From Paludibacteraceae bacterium (GTDB taxonomy: Bacteria; Bacteroidota; Bacteroidia; Bacteroidales; Paludibacteraceae): a DNA stretch of 64,000 nucleotides. Every line of letters begins with the position of its first letter. Positions within the stretch are counted from its first letter, which is position 1. The DNA is taken from NCBI GenBank assembly GCA_016937795.1, contig JAFGVV010000049.1:1-64000 (forward strand). Direction: 5' to 3'. Below, piece by piece: positions 36,847-45,982 of the stretch. The notes below the pieces were generated by a model, which worked only from the letters and a program-made list of their open reading frames with translations, searched no databases and was not told the origin of the DNA. The position numbers and the translations under genes are program-made.

Positions 36847-38079
36847 CTAATAAAAAAATAAATATCCAATGAATATAGCTGCTACTATGCCCACAAAATC
36901 GGCAATCAATCCGCAGGTGAGAGCATAACGTGTTTTTTTGATGCCAACAGAGCCAAAATAAACAGCCAGTACGTAAAAGGTGGTATCGGTAGAGCCCTGT
37001 ATAGTACTTGTGAGTCGGCCTACAAACGAATCGGCACCATGAAGCGTCATTGCATCCACCATCATACCACGTGCACCACTACCGCTCAGCGGTTTCATAA
37101 GTGCGGTAGGCAATGCGCCCACAAAGTCGGTGTTTACACCTGTGAGACCCACAAGCCATGCAATACCATCAATCAGCATGGCCATTGCGCCCGAAGCCCT
37201 GAACATACCAATGGCCACCAAAATAGCTATCAGATAAGGTATAATGCCAATGGCTACCTGAAAACCATCTTTGGCTCCTTCGATAAAGGTTTCGTACACA
37301 TTAATTTTTCGCACAGCAGCCATTGTAACAAATGCCACAATAATGGACAACAAAATAAAAGCGGCTGCGAAGTTCGAGTAAAGCGTAATATCCTCTTTGG
37401 GCAGGCGACTCATAAAAAATATCAGCCCGGCAATAAAGGTGGTCATGCCAAGCAATGTGCCCATCACCACTTTGTTGAACAGATTTATTTTCTGGTAAAT
37501 GGCCACACTGATAAGTCCGGCAATGGTCGAAAAGAAAGTGGCCAGCAAAATGGGTAAAAATACATCCGAAGGATTTGCTGCGCCCAGTTGCGCACGATAA
37601 ACCATCACACTGATGGGAATAAGCGTCAGTCCCGAAGTATTGAGCACCAGAAACATAATCATTGGGTTCGAGGCCGTTTCTTTGTCTGGGTTAATTTCCT
37701 GCATTTCTTTCATGGCTTTCAACCCCATGGGGGTGGCAGCGTTGTCGAGTCCGAGCATATTAGCAGCCACATTCATAAACATGGTGCCCATGGCCGGATG
37801 ATCCTTCGGGATGTCAGGGAAAATGCGAATAAAAAATGGCGCCACCAATCGCGAAAAAGCATTGATCACGCCACCCCGTTCGCCAATTTTCATAATTCCC
37901 ATCCAAAGGGCAAGCACACCTGTAAGCCCGAGCGAAATCTCGAAACCGTTTTTGGCTGAATCGAAAGTAGAGTTTACGATATCGGAAAAAACCTGTGCAT
38001 TGCCAAAAAAAAGCAATTGTACACAGGCTACCACAAATGCAATCAGCAAAAAACCTATCCAGATATAGTTCAGAATCAT
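36847..38079 (-). CDS. Nucleoside-recognition/SpmA-SpmB fused membrane protein
   Basis: 410 residues from the ATG at 38079, which begins the first membrane helix (MILNYIWIGFLLIAF). Two Gate (nucleoside recognition) domains are joined, corresponding to SpmA (MNVAANMLGLDNAATPMGLKAM, cited by MLGLDNAATPMGLKAM) and SpmB (KPLSGSGARGMMVDAM, STDTTFYVLAVYFGSVG). About ten membrane segments. Spore-maturation names come from Bacillus; in Bacteroidota the transported substrate is unknown. Confidence 0.88.
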   Translation of the reverse strand: MILNYIWIGFLLIAFVVACVQLLFFGNAQVFSDIVNSTFDSAKNGFEISLGLTGVLALWMGIMKIGERGGVINAFSRLVAPFFIRIFPDIPKDHPAMGTMFMNVAANMLGLDNAATPMGLKAMKEMQEINPDKETASNPMIMFLVLNTSGLTLIPISVMVYRAQLGAANPSDVFLPILLATFFSTIAGLISVAIYQKINLFNKVVMGTLLGMTTFIAGLIFFMSRLPKEDITLYSNFAAAFILLSIIVAFVTMAAVRKINVYETFIEGAKDGFQVAIGIIPYLIAILVAIGMFRASGAMAMLIDGIAWLVGLTGVNTDFVGALPTALMKPLSGSGARGMMVDAMTLHGADSFVGRLTSTIQGSTDTTFYVLAVYFGSVGIKKTRYALTCGLIADFVGIVAAIFIGYLFFY

Positions 38080-38120
38080 GTCAGCAATGTATTTATTGGA
38101 AAGCCGTATTTTTTTGTTTG

Positions 38121-38128
38121 CAAAAATA
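38121..38128 (-). promoter_or_regulatory. -7 box for the SpmA/SpmB-like gene
   Basis: TATTTTTG on the minus strand, 42 bases upstream of the chosen start, which supports the shorter reading frame. Confidence 0.45.
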
Positions 38129-38218
38129 CATTTATTTTCCCTTACTGCGAAAAGCATTTCTTTGAAAACTCAGTCTTTACTCGCTATACGATGTCTTTAG
38201 CTACCTGATAGTCGTGGC

Positions 38219-38233
38219 GCGACTTTAAGTCGC
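38219..38233. repeat. GCGACTTTAAGTCGC palindrome
   Basis: Perfect 7-bp arms around a single T. Isolated copy between the KamA gene terminator and the SpmA/SpmB-like gene. Confidence 0.6.
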
Positions 38234-38273
38234 ACTCCGACTGCGCATATTCAAAAACAAAAATACAGGATGA

Positions 38274-38308
38274 AAAATACCGCTTGTGAAAATATGATTC
38301 ACAAGCGG
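38274..38308 (-). terminator. Terminator of the KamA-family gene
   Basis: CCGCTTGTGAA (38280-38290) and TTCACAAGCGG (38298-38308) form a perfect 11-bp stem. A TATTTTTC tract follows on the minus strand. Confidence 0.8.
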
Positions 38309-38323
38309 CAAAATAATTCATTT

Positions 38324-39649
38324 CTACTCAAACAGAAACGGTTTACTTCCCATATCTTTGGGTGGTTTTTGTTCGAAGAAAAACTTCTCCTCGTCGAAAG
38401 CAGGTTTCAGCTGATTGAACCAGGTGGCCTTTGGGTCGTACTTTGCAAAAAACGGAATATGCACCCAGGCCGGGTTTCGTCCCTGAATAAATCGAAGTAC
38501 AAACACTTTTTCGCCTTTCACTTCCTGCACACCGAGTATCTGAATTTTTCCGGGATGATCGCTCATACTTGGCCCACGCACGGTGCGACACAAACCACTT
38601 ACCTGACGATAAGCTCTGCGGAATATCTGCCAGCATTTTTCCAGTGGAAGTTCAAAATAAGCTTTCGAACCTGTATCGCGCGCCACAAACATATAATAAG
38701 GAATACAACCCAAATCCACCTGTTTACGCCACATCTCAGCCCAAAGTTCAGGCTTGTCGTTGATGTGTTTCAGCAGTGGCGACTGTGTGCGTATTTGTGC
38801 ACCTGTAGCTCTTATGGCTTTTATGGCCTGCTGCACAGCATCGGTCGAAAGTTCCGTCGGATGATTGAAGTGCGCCTGTATGGAGAGATTTTTACCCGCA
38901 GCAATCACTTTGTTGAAAAGTGCTATTATCTGTTCGCTATCGGGATCGGACAGATAACGATATGGCCAGTAAGCCAGCGATTTGGTACCGATACGTATGG
39001 TATGTATATGTTCGAAGCCGGGCTCGAGAAGTGGCTCAATGTAAGCGCTGAGTACCGAAGCCGACATGGTCATGGGGTCGCCACCTGTAAACAGGACATC
39101 GCTCACCTGACGATGCACTTTCAGATATTTAAGCAACAAATCGGCTTCTTTCATGGCAAACTTTAGTCCGCTCATGCCCGAAAACTGTGGCCAACGAAAA
39201 CAGAAAGTACAATATGCATGACACGTTTGTCCCTGACTGGGGAAAAACAATACTGTTTCGGGATATTTGTGTTGTATGCCTTTCAGTTTTACCGCATCGA
39301 GGGTAGGTACATTGTGTTCCTGTCCGGCAGGATTTGGATTCAGCTCGAGCCGGATTTCATGTATTTTCCGGTCGAAGGTAGCTTTGTCGACGCCTTCGTC
39401 GAGCATCTTTTTTACCGTTAGGTAGTGCTTTTTTTCCAGCATCTCACGGCGTGGGAAATTGAGCGTAAAAATCGGATCATCATCGGTCCTGGTCCAGTCA
39501 ATTAACTCGTTTACCACATAATTATTGGTTTTGAAAGGAAGCACACGTCCTACTACTTCTATCGCCTCAATGTCCGACTCCTTTAAAGCGGATATCTGAG
39601 GTATTGTACGATAGTTTTGCAGGGTGTAGGTTTTTAGTTTCTTGTCCAT
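38324..39649 (-). CDS. KamA-family radical SAM aminomutase-like protein
   Basis: 441 residues. Radical SAM cluster motif CHAYCTFC (three Cys, CxxxCxxC) near residue 155, followed by FTGGDPMTMSA, a GGxP-type SAM-binding segment, and AHFNHPTELS. Related to lysine 2,3-aminomutase, which uses PLP plus SAM, but substrate residues cannot be assigned by eye. Other members act on glutamate or on EF-P lysine. It stands alone with its own promoter and terminator. Confidence 0.82.
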   Translation of the reverse strand: MDKKLKTYTLQNYRTIPQISALKESDIEAIEVVGRVLPFKTNNYVVNELIDWTRTDDDPIFTLNFPRREMLEKKHYLTVKKMLDEGVDKATFDRKIHEIRLELNPNPAGQEHNVPTLDAVKLKGIQHKYPETVLFFPSQGQTCHAYCTFCFRWPQFSGMSGLKFAMKEADLLLKYLKVHRQVSDVLFTGGDPMTMSASVLSAYIEPLLEPGFEHIHTIRIGTKSLAYWPYRYLSDPDSEQIIALFNKVIAAGKNLSIQAHFNHPTELSTDAVQQAIKAIRATGAQIRTQSPLLKHINDKPELWAEMWRKQVDLGCIPYYMFVARDTGSKAYFELPLEKCWQIFRRAYRQVSGLCRTVRGPSMSDHPGKIQILGVQEVKGEKVFVLRFIQGRNPAWVHIPFFAKYDPKATWFNQLKPAFDEEKFFFEQKPPKDMGSKPFLFE

Positions 39650-39689
39650 AATTTGTGTATTATTGTTTTATTATTTGATCGCTATCGGT

Positions 39690-39697
39690 TCAAATTT
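39690..39697 (-). promoter_or_regulatory. -7 box for the KamA-family gene
   Basis: TAAATTTG on the minus strand, 41 bases upstream of the start codon. Confidence 0.45.
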
Positions 39698-39968
39698 ACA
39701 AAAATTCAAACAACAAACGGGCTTTTATGACAAGTTTTAATATTTTTTCGTTGCTTATTTACATGGAATCACCGTTCATTGATTGTGTTGAATTTTTTTC
39801 AGCATAGCAATACCGACAACACTTTGAGAGAGTACGATTGTGTCTGCAAACTGTAACACACAATACTGATTGTTAAAGTGCATAATAATGCTGTAGCATT
39901 CGTTATTCAGCGAATCAATGCGCTGCATTCTGAGTTTTCAGGTTGTTTCTCTGAGTCTTTAACTTCTA

Positions 39969-40682
39969 TCACTTTTTCATTGCTTCTGCTTTCATGTCAG
40001 CTGGCATTTTTTCGATGGTATAGCGTAATGCTGTGCGCGGCATTACTGCTTTGCGGTCTATCACGAAGGTCAAAACAGCTTCGGTATGTGCTTGGCTTGC
40101 AGCTTTCAGCATCCAGCCGTAGCCTTTATGTACCAGGTCGTTGGTATCGGTAAGCAAAATATCCGCAATTTCAAATATATCGTTCAGGAAAAGTCCACGC
40201 CTTGCAGGGATAATCAGCGACACGGCTGCAGCTCGTTTTACCCAGCGGTTTGGCGATTTTGCCCACTTTTTCAACTCCTCAATATACTCAGGATACTTTT
40301 CGACAATCGTACCTACAGAGTGATTACACAAAGTATCGCATGTAGCCCAATTGGTCACATATTCATTTACCCAGCGTTCAAAAACCCGGAAATCAGCAGG
40401 CTCATATTTGCGCGAAATATAATATGAAAAGTGACAGGCCATGTAGGCTTCTTCGCTGTAACCCGATTTCCACAATTCATCGCAAAGCGCGAAAATGTCC
40501 TCTTTGGGCGAATCCTTTATTGTTTGATAAAAGTGCTTACTTATTTTGGTTACTTCGGCCACACTTAGTCCAAGCAATTTGACCTCTTCTTTGAAAAACC
40601 TCTTTTTAGAGTTGAGAGTATCTTCTTTAATATTATCTCTCAGGGTTTGCCTTATTTCGACAAGGGTTGGTTGTAAGTTCAT
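39969..40682 (-). CDS. AlkD-like DNA alkylation repair protein
   Basis: 237 residues from the ATG at 40682. All-helical HEAT-like repeats with the family segments LWKSGYSEEAYMACHF, WVNEYVTNWATCDTLCNH and AKSPNRWVKRAAAVSLI. AlkD removes bulky or cationic alkylated bases from DNA. It lies 88 bases downstream of the DUF2130 gene on the same strand, continuing a run of DNA-metabolism-like genes. Confidence 0.85.
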   Translation of the reverse strand: MNLQPTLVEIRQTLRDNIKEDTLNSKKRFFKEEVKLLGLSVAEVTKISKHFYQTIKDSPKEDIFALCDELWKSGYSEEAYMACHFSYYISRKYEPADFRVFERWVNEYVTNWATCDTLCNHSVGTIVEKYPEYIEELKKWAKSPNRWVKRAAAVSLIIPARRGLFLNDIFEIADILLTDTNDLVHKGYGWMLKAASQAHTEAVLTFVIDRKAVMPRTALRYTIEKMPADMKAEAMKK

Positions 40683-40770
40683 AGTAAATAACACTTTTCG
40701 GGATAATTCTCAACCTGTATAATGTTAACTCTGTTTGTTTTCGTATCAAAACCTCTTACAATATGCAAAT

Positions 40771-42312
40771 TTATTTATTAAGCGTATCGAACTTTGCTTT
40801 CATTGTTGGATTATTGTAAGTTAGTTTTTTAATGGTCAGGTCTTCGGTTTTTTCGTTTGCAAGTCTGAGGTTGTTTTCCGAAGACAATAATGCGTCTTTG
40901 GTTTTCTGCAGTTCCCTGATTGTCTTGTCAATGCCATCGATTGCATCTTTAAATTTACGACTTGCCAAATCGTAATTCCGTGCAAAACCGTCTTTGAACT
41001 TATTCATCTTTTCTTCAAAATTGGTGATATCGATATTCTGACTCCTCACCAAAGCAAGCTCAGCTTTGTATTGAATAGAATTCATGGCAGCATTGCGAAG
41101 CAAAGTAATGATTGGGATAAAAAACTGAGGTCTTACCACATACATTTTGTTGTATCTGTGCGACACATCCACAATTCCTGTGTTGTAGTATTCGCTTTCG
41201 GACTCTAATAATGAAACAAGTACTGCATACTCGCATTTTTTTTCGTTTCTGTCCTTGTCGAGTTCCCTGAAAAAATCTTCATTTCTCTTTTTGGTGGTAG
41301 TTTCATCACCTTCGTTCTTCATTTCAAACATTATGGAAATAATCTCATTTCCGGCATCATCGGTTTCTTTATAAATATAATCGCCTTTGCTACCCGATTT
41401 TGCATCGTTGTCTTTTTCGAAATAAGCCCGTTGAAAAGCTGTGGCACGAAGCTTGTTAAATTCAGTTTCGCAGTGCTGCTCAAGGGTTTCACCCAGCATT
41501 TTGGTCGAAAGTTTCAGCTTCATCTCTTTACGAAGGAGAATTTCCTCATCTTTCATTTTGATTATATCGTCCTTCGTTTTAAGCTCGGCATTGAATTTCT
41601 CATGAAGCGATTTTTCGAGCAATTGTGTTTCTGTTTCTTTGTTTTTAAGGCTGTTAGCCAGTTCGTCGCGTTCTTTCTCAATTTTTTGAATGGCCTCGGT
41701 CACCAAAAGCTTTTTTTCAATTTCCGCATTTTCAATTTTCGATTTCATTTCGGCAATTTCCGATTCCTTTTTCGACAAACGCTCAGCAAGCTCAAGCTCG
41801 TTTTTAGCTTTCAGTTCCATTATTTCATGGTCCTTTTTGGTCAGTTCTGTCTGCAAAAGCTGATTGAGCTGAGCTTCCAGTAGTTTTACTGCATTTTCTT
41901 TTTCAGCCTCTTTGCTCTTTAAGTCATTGACTAACTCATCGCGTTCCTTTTCAATTTTTCTGATGGCTTCGGTCACAGTAATTTTTTTCTCGTTTTCGGC
42001 ATTTTCAATTTTCGCCTTCATTTCGGCAATTTCCGATTCCTTTTTCGACAATTGCTCAGCTAGCTCAAGCTCACTCCTGACTTTAAGCTCCGCAATGAGC
42101 CGGTCCTTTTCGGCTATATCTTTGGTGAGCGAATGCTTCAGATTGGCTTCGGCCAACTTCACCGCCGATTCCTTCTCTGTTTCGGCAATTGTCAGTCGCT
42201 TTTTCAATTCATCTTCAAACTGACGGTCACGAACCTGTTTCAGAATATCGGCAAATCCGGCCTCATCTACTTTAAAAGCTTTTTTACAGTTTGGACAAAT
42301 AATTTCGTTCAT
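40771..42312 (-). CDS. DUF2130 protein: zinc ribbon, duplicated coiled coil, nuclease-like domain
   Basis: 513 residues. An N-terminal CPNC half-ribbon (residues 6-9) precedes a very long coiled coil (about 30-260). Residues 48-137 and 138-228 are tandem copies. The C-terminal domain has a Glu in GETLEQHCE, an Asp in GSKGDYIY and an ExK in MFEMKNE, the order expected for a PD-(D/E)XK nuclease fold. The gene starts 15 bases after the membrane-anchored MutS-like gene and is almost certainly cotranscribed. Biological role unknown; nuclease activity is inferred from motifs. Confidence 0.78.
   Translation of the reverse strand: MNEIICPNCKKAFKVDEAGFADILKQVRDRQFEDELKKRLTIAETEKESAVKLAEANLKHSLTKDIAEKDRLIAELKVRSELELAEQLSKKESEIAEMKAKIENAENEKKITVTEAIRKIEKERDELVNDLKSKEAEKENAVKLLEAQLNQLLQTELTKKDHEIMELKAKNELELAERLSKKESEIAEMKSKIENAEIEKKLLVTEAIQKIEKERDELANSLKNKETETQLLEKSLHEKFNAELKTKDDIIKMKDEEILLRKEMKLKLSTKMLGETLEQHCETEFNKLRATAFQRAYFEKDNDAKSGSKGDYIYKETDDAGNEIISIMFEMKNEGDETTTKKRNEDFFRELDKDRNEKKCEYAVLVSLLESESEYYNTGIVDVSHRYNKMYVVRPQFFIPIITLLRNAAMNSIQYKAELALVRSQNIDITNFEEKMNKFKDGFARNYDLASRKFKDAIDGIDKTIRELQKTKDALLSSENNLRLANEKTEDLTIKKLTYNNPTMKAKFDTLNK
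41626..42171 (-). repeat. Tandem duplication of ~273 bp inside the DUF2130 coding region
   Basis: Two in-frame copies (about 42171-41899 and 41898-41626) encode about 91 residues each, both containing ELELAE and [10 protein letters not shown]. Similarity is high at DNA level, so the event is fairly recent or maintained by conversion. Confidence 0.75.
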
Positions 42313-42327
42313 ATCTATTCAGTTTAT

Positions 42328-43965
42328 TTAGTTTGAGATGTGTTCATTCAAATTCGGGGCTGTATTAGCCACATTAATCCTATCAAGTTCTTCCGAAATT
42401 TCGATGGCTTCGTTGATAATGCTTTCGGGATAATCGTTGATCTGAAGTATCCTGATAGCATTTCTGTTTTTTAATTTTCCTCCTTTTAGCTTATAATCAA
42501 AAGCTACTGTTTTATAATCCACCATTTCGCTGAAATGATATAAATCATATTCGTTTTTCAATAAATCGGCCAGTTCAATGTCATGCGTCGAAACAAAAAC
42601 AATATTATTTTCCCCGTTCAGCGACGACAAAACAGCTTTGCCAGCCGAAATTCGTTCAACAGTATTAGTGCCTTTGAAAATTTCGTCGAGTAAAAACAGG
42701 TTTATATTTTCAGCAACGCTCTTGTCAATCATATCTTTTATCGTCATTACTTCTTCAAAATAGTAGCTTCTGTCGTTCATCAAATCATCGCTGATGCGTA
42801 TGGCCGAAAAAACCCGCATCTGTGGCATCGAAAAATGTGTTGCAAAACAGGTGTTTATAGTCAGTCCCGTTATTACATTTATGGCTATTGTACGAATAAA
42901 CGATGTTTTCCCCGACATATTCGATCCTGTCAGCAAAACAGACCTTCCGTTTACATTCAGGGTGTTTGTTACACAATTTTCAATCAAAGGGTGATATACT
43001 TCCTGAGCAGAAAGTTCTTTTCGATCGTCAATAATTATCGGCGTACAGTAGTTCTCAAGTCCCTTTCTGAGTGAAGCAATTGATATAATAGCATCTATCT
43101 CTCCAACAAACAGAAATACGTTTTCAATCTCTTTTCTTTTAGTATCAATACGTTTTAAAGTTCCGAACAGAAACAATGGTTCAATCAGAAATACAATTTT
43201 TACAAGTTCCAGAATTGCCCAAAACAATATGCGTTGATCGCTTTGCATTTCTGTTTCCAGATTGAAAAATGACATTCGGTTGCTCACCTTGTTAATGATA
43301 CTTGCCGATTTCATCAAATCCTGTTGTATCTCCTTCAGAATGGGATGCTTAAACAATTCCTGAGCAACGCCATTCAGTTTTGAGAGCTGTGGAATAGAAC
43401 TGAAATAATTGAACAGGTTTTTCTTATTCCAAAAATGAATCACAATATTAATCACCGACAGGCTCAAAATTACAAGAAAGAATACGGGATTAAAAAATGC
43501 CAGTACAAACGACAAGGCGCTTGCAAACGACAACAGCGGCACAATAAAATACCATTTGGGCGGCTTCAGAATTTCATCCTGAAACAGCGTAGCCACATAA
43601 TATACTTCCCTGTGGTTCAACTTGCTCAACTGCCTTTGCACTGATACTCTAAAGTCCGAATTGTTTGTAAACTCTTCCAGGAGGTTTTCATTGCCGATAT
43701 TTTTTATCGGGTCTGCCGGAATATTTCTTAACTTGTTATACAGATACTGCTGTCCAATTCTTGAATTGGTACGGTCGATAAACATAAACAGTTCTGCGAA
43801 ATCCAGATCATTGCAGGTTTTGTCGGACAGCGCATTAAATGTAGCGGAATTATCCTTTTTACGGAAATAACTTTCGATATTTTCAAAGTCAAACGAGTCT
43901 GATTTCAGGTTTCCAAACTCACTAAGCAACTTCTCTTTATTTCTCGACTTTCGGTTTTTAAACAT
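42328..43965 (-). CDS. MutS-like ATPase with membrane segments
   Basis: 545 residues. Only the lever/clamp and ATPase part of MutS is present; the mismatch-recognition domain and its Phe-X-Glu motif are missing. Two hydrophobic helices (about residues 139-157 and 160-179) and perhaps a third (about 248-267) suggest membrane attachment. Walker A GSNMSGKTS (347-355), Walker B FLLDEIFKGTN and the STHD motif (459-462) are intact. It is the first gene of a unit with DUF2130. Role unknown; canonical mismatch repair is unlikely. Confidence 0.82.
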   Translation of the reverse strand: MFKNRKSRNKEKLLSEFGNLKSDSFDFENIESYFRKKDNSATFNALSDKTCNDLDFAELFMFIDRTNSRIGQQYLYNKLRNIPADPIKNIGNENLLEEFTNNSDFRVSVQRQLSKLNHREVYYVATLFQDEILKPPKWYFIVPLLSFASALSFVLAFFNPVFFLVILSLSVINIVIHFWNKKNLFNYFSSIPQLSKLNGVAQELFKHPILKEIQQDLMKSASIINKVSNRMSFFNLETEMQSDQRILFWAILELVKIVFLIEPLFLFGTLKRIDTKRKEIENVFLFVGEIDAIISIASLRKGLENYCTPIIIDDRKELSAQEVYHPLIENCVTNTLNVNGRSVLLTGSNMSGKTSFIRTIAINVITGLTINTCFATHFSMPQMRVFSAIRISDDLMNDRSYYFEEVMTIKDMIDKSVAENINLFLLDEIFKGTNTVERISAGKAVLSSLNGENNIVFVSTHDIELADLLKNEYDLYHFSEMVDYKTVAFDYKLKGGKLKNRNAIRILQINDYPESIINEAIEISEELDRINVANTAPNLNEHISN

Positions 43966-44073
43966 CAGTTTTTTTTTCTATTATTTAGGCTGACATGGGT
44001 GTATGCGCAATCAGTTCTTCCTGTGTTTTTCCTTAATTCTCTTCTTCGGCGTAATTCTTAATTTAACACCCAA

Positions 44074-44081
44074 CAAATATA
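44074..44081 (-). promoter_or_regulatory. -7 box for the MutS-like gene
   Basis: TATATTTG on the minus strand, a perfect TAnnTTTG, about 108 bases upstream of the start. Confidence 0.45.
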
Positions 44082-44213
44082 AATAAAATTTCCAGCATAT
44101 TAACCTGAAAAGTGTTTATTTTTATTGTTTTACTCCAATACTAAAATGTAGGTATGGATAAGCCCTGCAGAAGTATCTTCTGGACTGTGTACTAAAAACT
44201 TTGAATCATCATT

Positions 44214-44415
44214 TTTCTATGTGAACTGTATGTTGGTCCAAAAGAAAGATTACAAACCACATAGACACATAGGACACATAGAATAAAAACAATTATTTTT
44301 TCTATGTGAACTCTATTTTGATTCAAAAGAAAGATTACAAACCACATTAGGCACATAGAACACATAGTATAAAACAATTATATTTTCTATGTGGCGTATG
44401 TGTCTATGTGGTTCA
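44214..44415. repeat. Family A repeats, array 2
   Basis: An 86-base unit is repeated in tandem (about 44214-44300 and 44300-44386). It contains TCTATGTGAACT, AAAGAAAGATTACAAACCAC and ACACATAG. A closing inverted arm GTGTCTATGTGGTTC follows. It belongs to the 790-base gap between the MutS-like and QmoC-like genes, which also contains the 11-bp repeats and a terminator but no credible gene. Confidence 0.8.
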
Positions 44416-44486
44416 AAAATATTATAATTATGCAGTTTCAAAACACATAAATATACGAATTTGGCTATTTTTTCCTATCTCTTAGA

Positions 44487-44537
44487 TTCGACTAGTGTTC
44501 GACTAGTGTTCGACTAGTGTTCGACCATCCTTCGACC
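44487..44537. repeat. 11-bp direct repeats (TTCGACTAGTG)
   Basis: Three perfect copies of TTCGACTAGTG (44487, 44498, 44509) are followed by the variant TTCGACCATCC (44520) and a partial TTCGACC (44531). The period of 11 puts every unit on nearly the same face of the helix, as in iterons. Confidence 0.85.
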
Positions 44538-44601
44538 AAAATGCCGGTACCGATTTTTTTGAGTATTTATACAAAAACGCATTGTTTTGTCACACAAAAA
44601 A

Positions 44602-44641
44602 AAAGGACTGTCCCAAAAATCTCTTTTTGAAACAATCCTTT
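44602..44641 (-). terminator. Terminator of the Hdr/Qmo-like cluster
   Basis: An 18-bp stem (AAAGGACTGTCCCAAAAA with TTTTTGAAACAATCCTTT, three G-T pairs) and TCTC loop, followed on the minus strand by a run of T. It lies about 115 bases beyond the QmoC-like stop. Confidence 0.75.
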
Positions 44642-44755
44642 TTATTCAGTTTTTGCTTATCGGCCTATTCCAAACCTGAAACTTTGAAACTCAGAAACCT
44701 GAAACTTCATAATTTTCAAATTTCAAAACTTGTCCGCCGTGGCGGATATTCAAAT

Positions 44756-45799
44756 TCAATTTTTTAGTTTCGCAAAATACATAGCAAACGAGCGGTACAG
44801 GAAGTGCGTCCATTTACCGAAAGGCACTATAATCAGCGCCCACTGCACAAGTACAGTGAGGTGGAAAATATACATCCATTTGTTGCTGTCTAGAATGTCG
44901 AGGTCGATAAACAGACGAACCATAAAAGCGCTCAGTCCCATAAAGAACAGCCACACCACAAAGAAAATATCGGAAGGTTGCGAGTGTTTGCTTACTTCTT
45001 TTTTCTTTTTCATACGGCTGCCTACAAAATCGACGGTCACCACAAATACAATCGCACTCATTACATAGCCCAGAATTACCACAAACAGGCTCGAAGTGCC
45101 AAACCAGTTAAGAGCCACAGTGGTGAAAAGCAGCGACAAATAGCCAATCACGAGTATAAAATGTTCGAACCAGCGGAACTGATTGTCGTCGCAACCAAGT
45201 GCACGTTTCTGTGTGAACATATGCACAAACAGTTCGCCGATGCTTTTGGCGTATTTCGATACGGGCACTTTTATGCCTGGTTTCAGAATGGTGAGGTACC
45301 ACATACGCGCCACATTGGGCATAAGTATCAGCAGACCAATGGTGCCAATGGCTATTCCTTCGAAAAGGTGACCAAAGTGCAGTAGCTTTTCCAGATCGTA
45401 GCTTACCGAGTTCGCAAAAAACAACACGGCCACAAATGTAAGCACAAAGGCGGCGAGGCTCACAGGCAACGATTTGTAAAGCAAGCCCGAAAGACCTGTC
45501 CAGTCGTATTTGGCTGTCAGGTAGCGACGCAGCGACATCATTAGTTCGCCGGGATTGGCTTCCTGCGGGCAGTGTGTGGAACATTCGCCGCAGTAGTAGC
45601 ATTCCCATGGTTTAAGCGATGCCTGAATGTCGTCCTCGAGACCAAGTGCGCTCAGACGCACCATTTCGCGCGGAAAGGAATTGTCTTCGGTCGACAGTGA
45701 ACATACGGCCGTACAGTTTCCGCAGTTGTAACAGGCGTTGAAGTTTACCGAGCCAAACTTCTCTAGTTCTTTATTGAATGCAGGATTTATTTTTGACAT
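44756..45799 (-). CDS. QmoC-like protein: HdrC Fe-S domain fused to cytochrome b-type membrane domain
   Basis: 347 residues from MSKINPAF; the ten earlier codons come from a family A repeat. Two [4Fe-4S] sites: C23/C26/C29/C33 (CYNCGNCTAVC) and C67/C70/C73/C77 (CYYCGECSTHC). The remainder has about six membrane helices with several His (HFGHLFEG, FEHFILVIGY, FHLTVLVQW) that could ligate haem. This fusion is that of QmoC, which links HdrA-type flavoproteins to menaquinone in sulfate reducers. It is last in the cluster. Electron transfer between quinone and the HdrA-like partners is inferred. Confidence 0.85.
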   Translation of the reverse strand: MSKINPAFNKELEKFGSVNFNACYNCGNCTAVCSLSTEDNSFPREMVRLSALGLEDDIQASLKPWECYYCGECSTHCPQEANPGELMMSLRRYLTAKYDWTGLSGLLYKSLPVSLAAFVLTFVAVLFFANSVSYDLEKLLHFGHLFEGIAIGTIGLLILMPNVARMWYLTILKPGIKVPVSKYAKSIGELFVHMFTQKRALGCDDNQFRWFEHFILVIGYLSLLFTTVALNWFGTSSLFVVILGYVMSAIVFVVTVDFVGSRMKKKKEVSKHSQPSDIFFVVWLFFMGLSAFMVRLFIDLDILDSNKWMYIFHLTVLVQWALIIVPFGKWTHFLYRSFAMYFAKLKN

Positions 45800-45810
45800 T
45801 TTATTATCTT

Positions 45811-45978
45811 TTGAACCACATAGGCACATAGGTCACATAAACAATTTTCTTTATGAATTCTATATGTCTGTTAGGTTGATATTTGACTATTTTTCTTAAT
45901 TGAACCACCCGGGCACATAGGCCACATAGGAATTATCATATCATACTATATGTTCTATGTGTCTATGTGGTTTGTGAG
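45811..45978. repeat. Family A repeats, array 3
   Basis: Two direct ACCACATAGGCACATAG-like arms (about 45815 and 45903, the second diverged) and an inverted CTATGTGTCTATGTGG arm (about 45955-45970) fill the gap between the winged-helix gene and the QmoC-like gene. Confidence 0.8.
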
Positions 45979-45982
45979 AAAA

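Noticed and set aside
38270..39166. 298-codon plus-strand frame opposite the KamA-family gene
   Set aside because: Overlaps a clear radical SAM gene and its terminator; no start context or motif.
44192..44415. Possible CRISPR array or small ORF in the CACATAG repeats
   Set aside because: Units are imperfect, 86 bases long and partly inverted, with no unique spacers and no cas genes; the small frame is just repeat sequence.
44487..44537. 11-bp repeats as a CRISPR array
   Set aside because: Units are contiguous with no spacers and are far too short.
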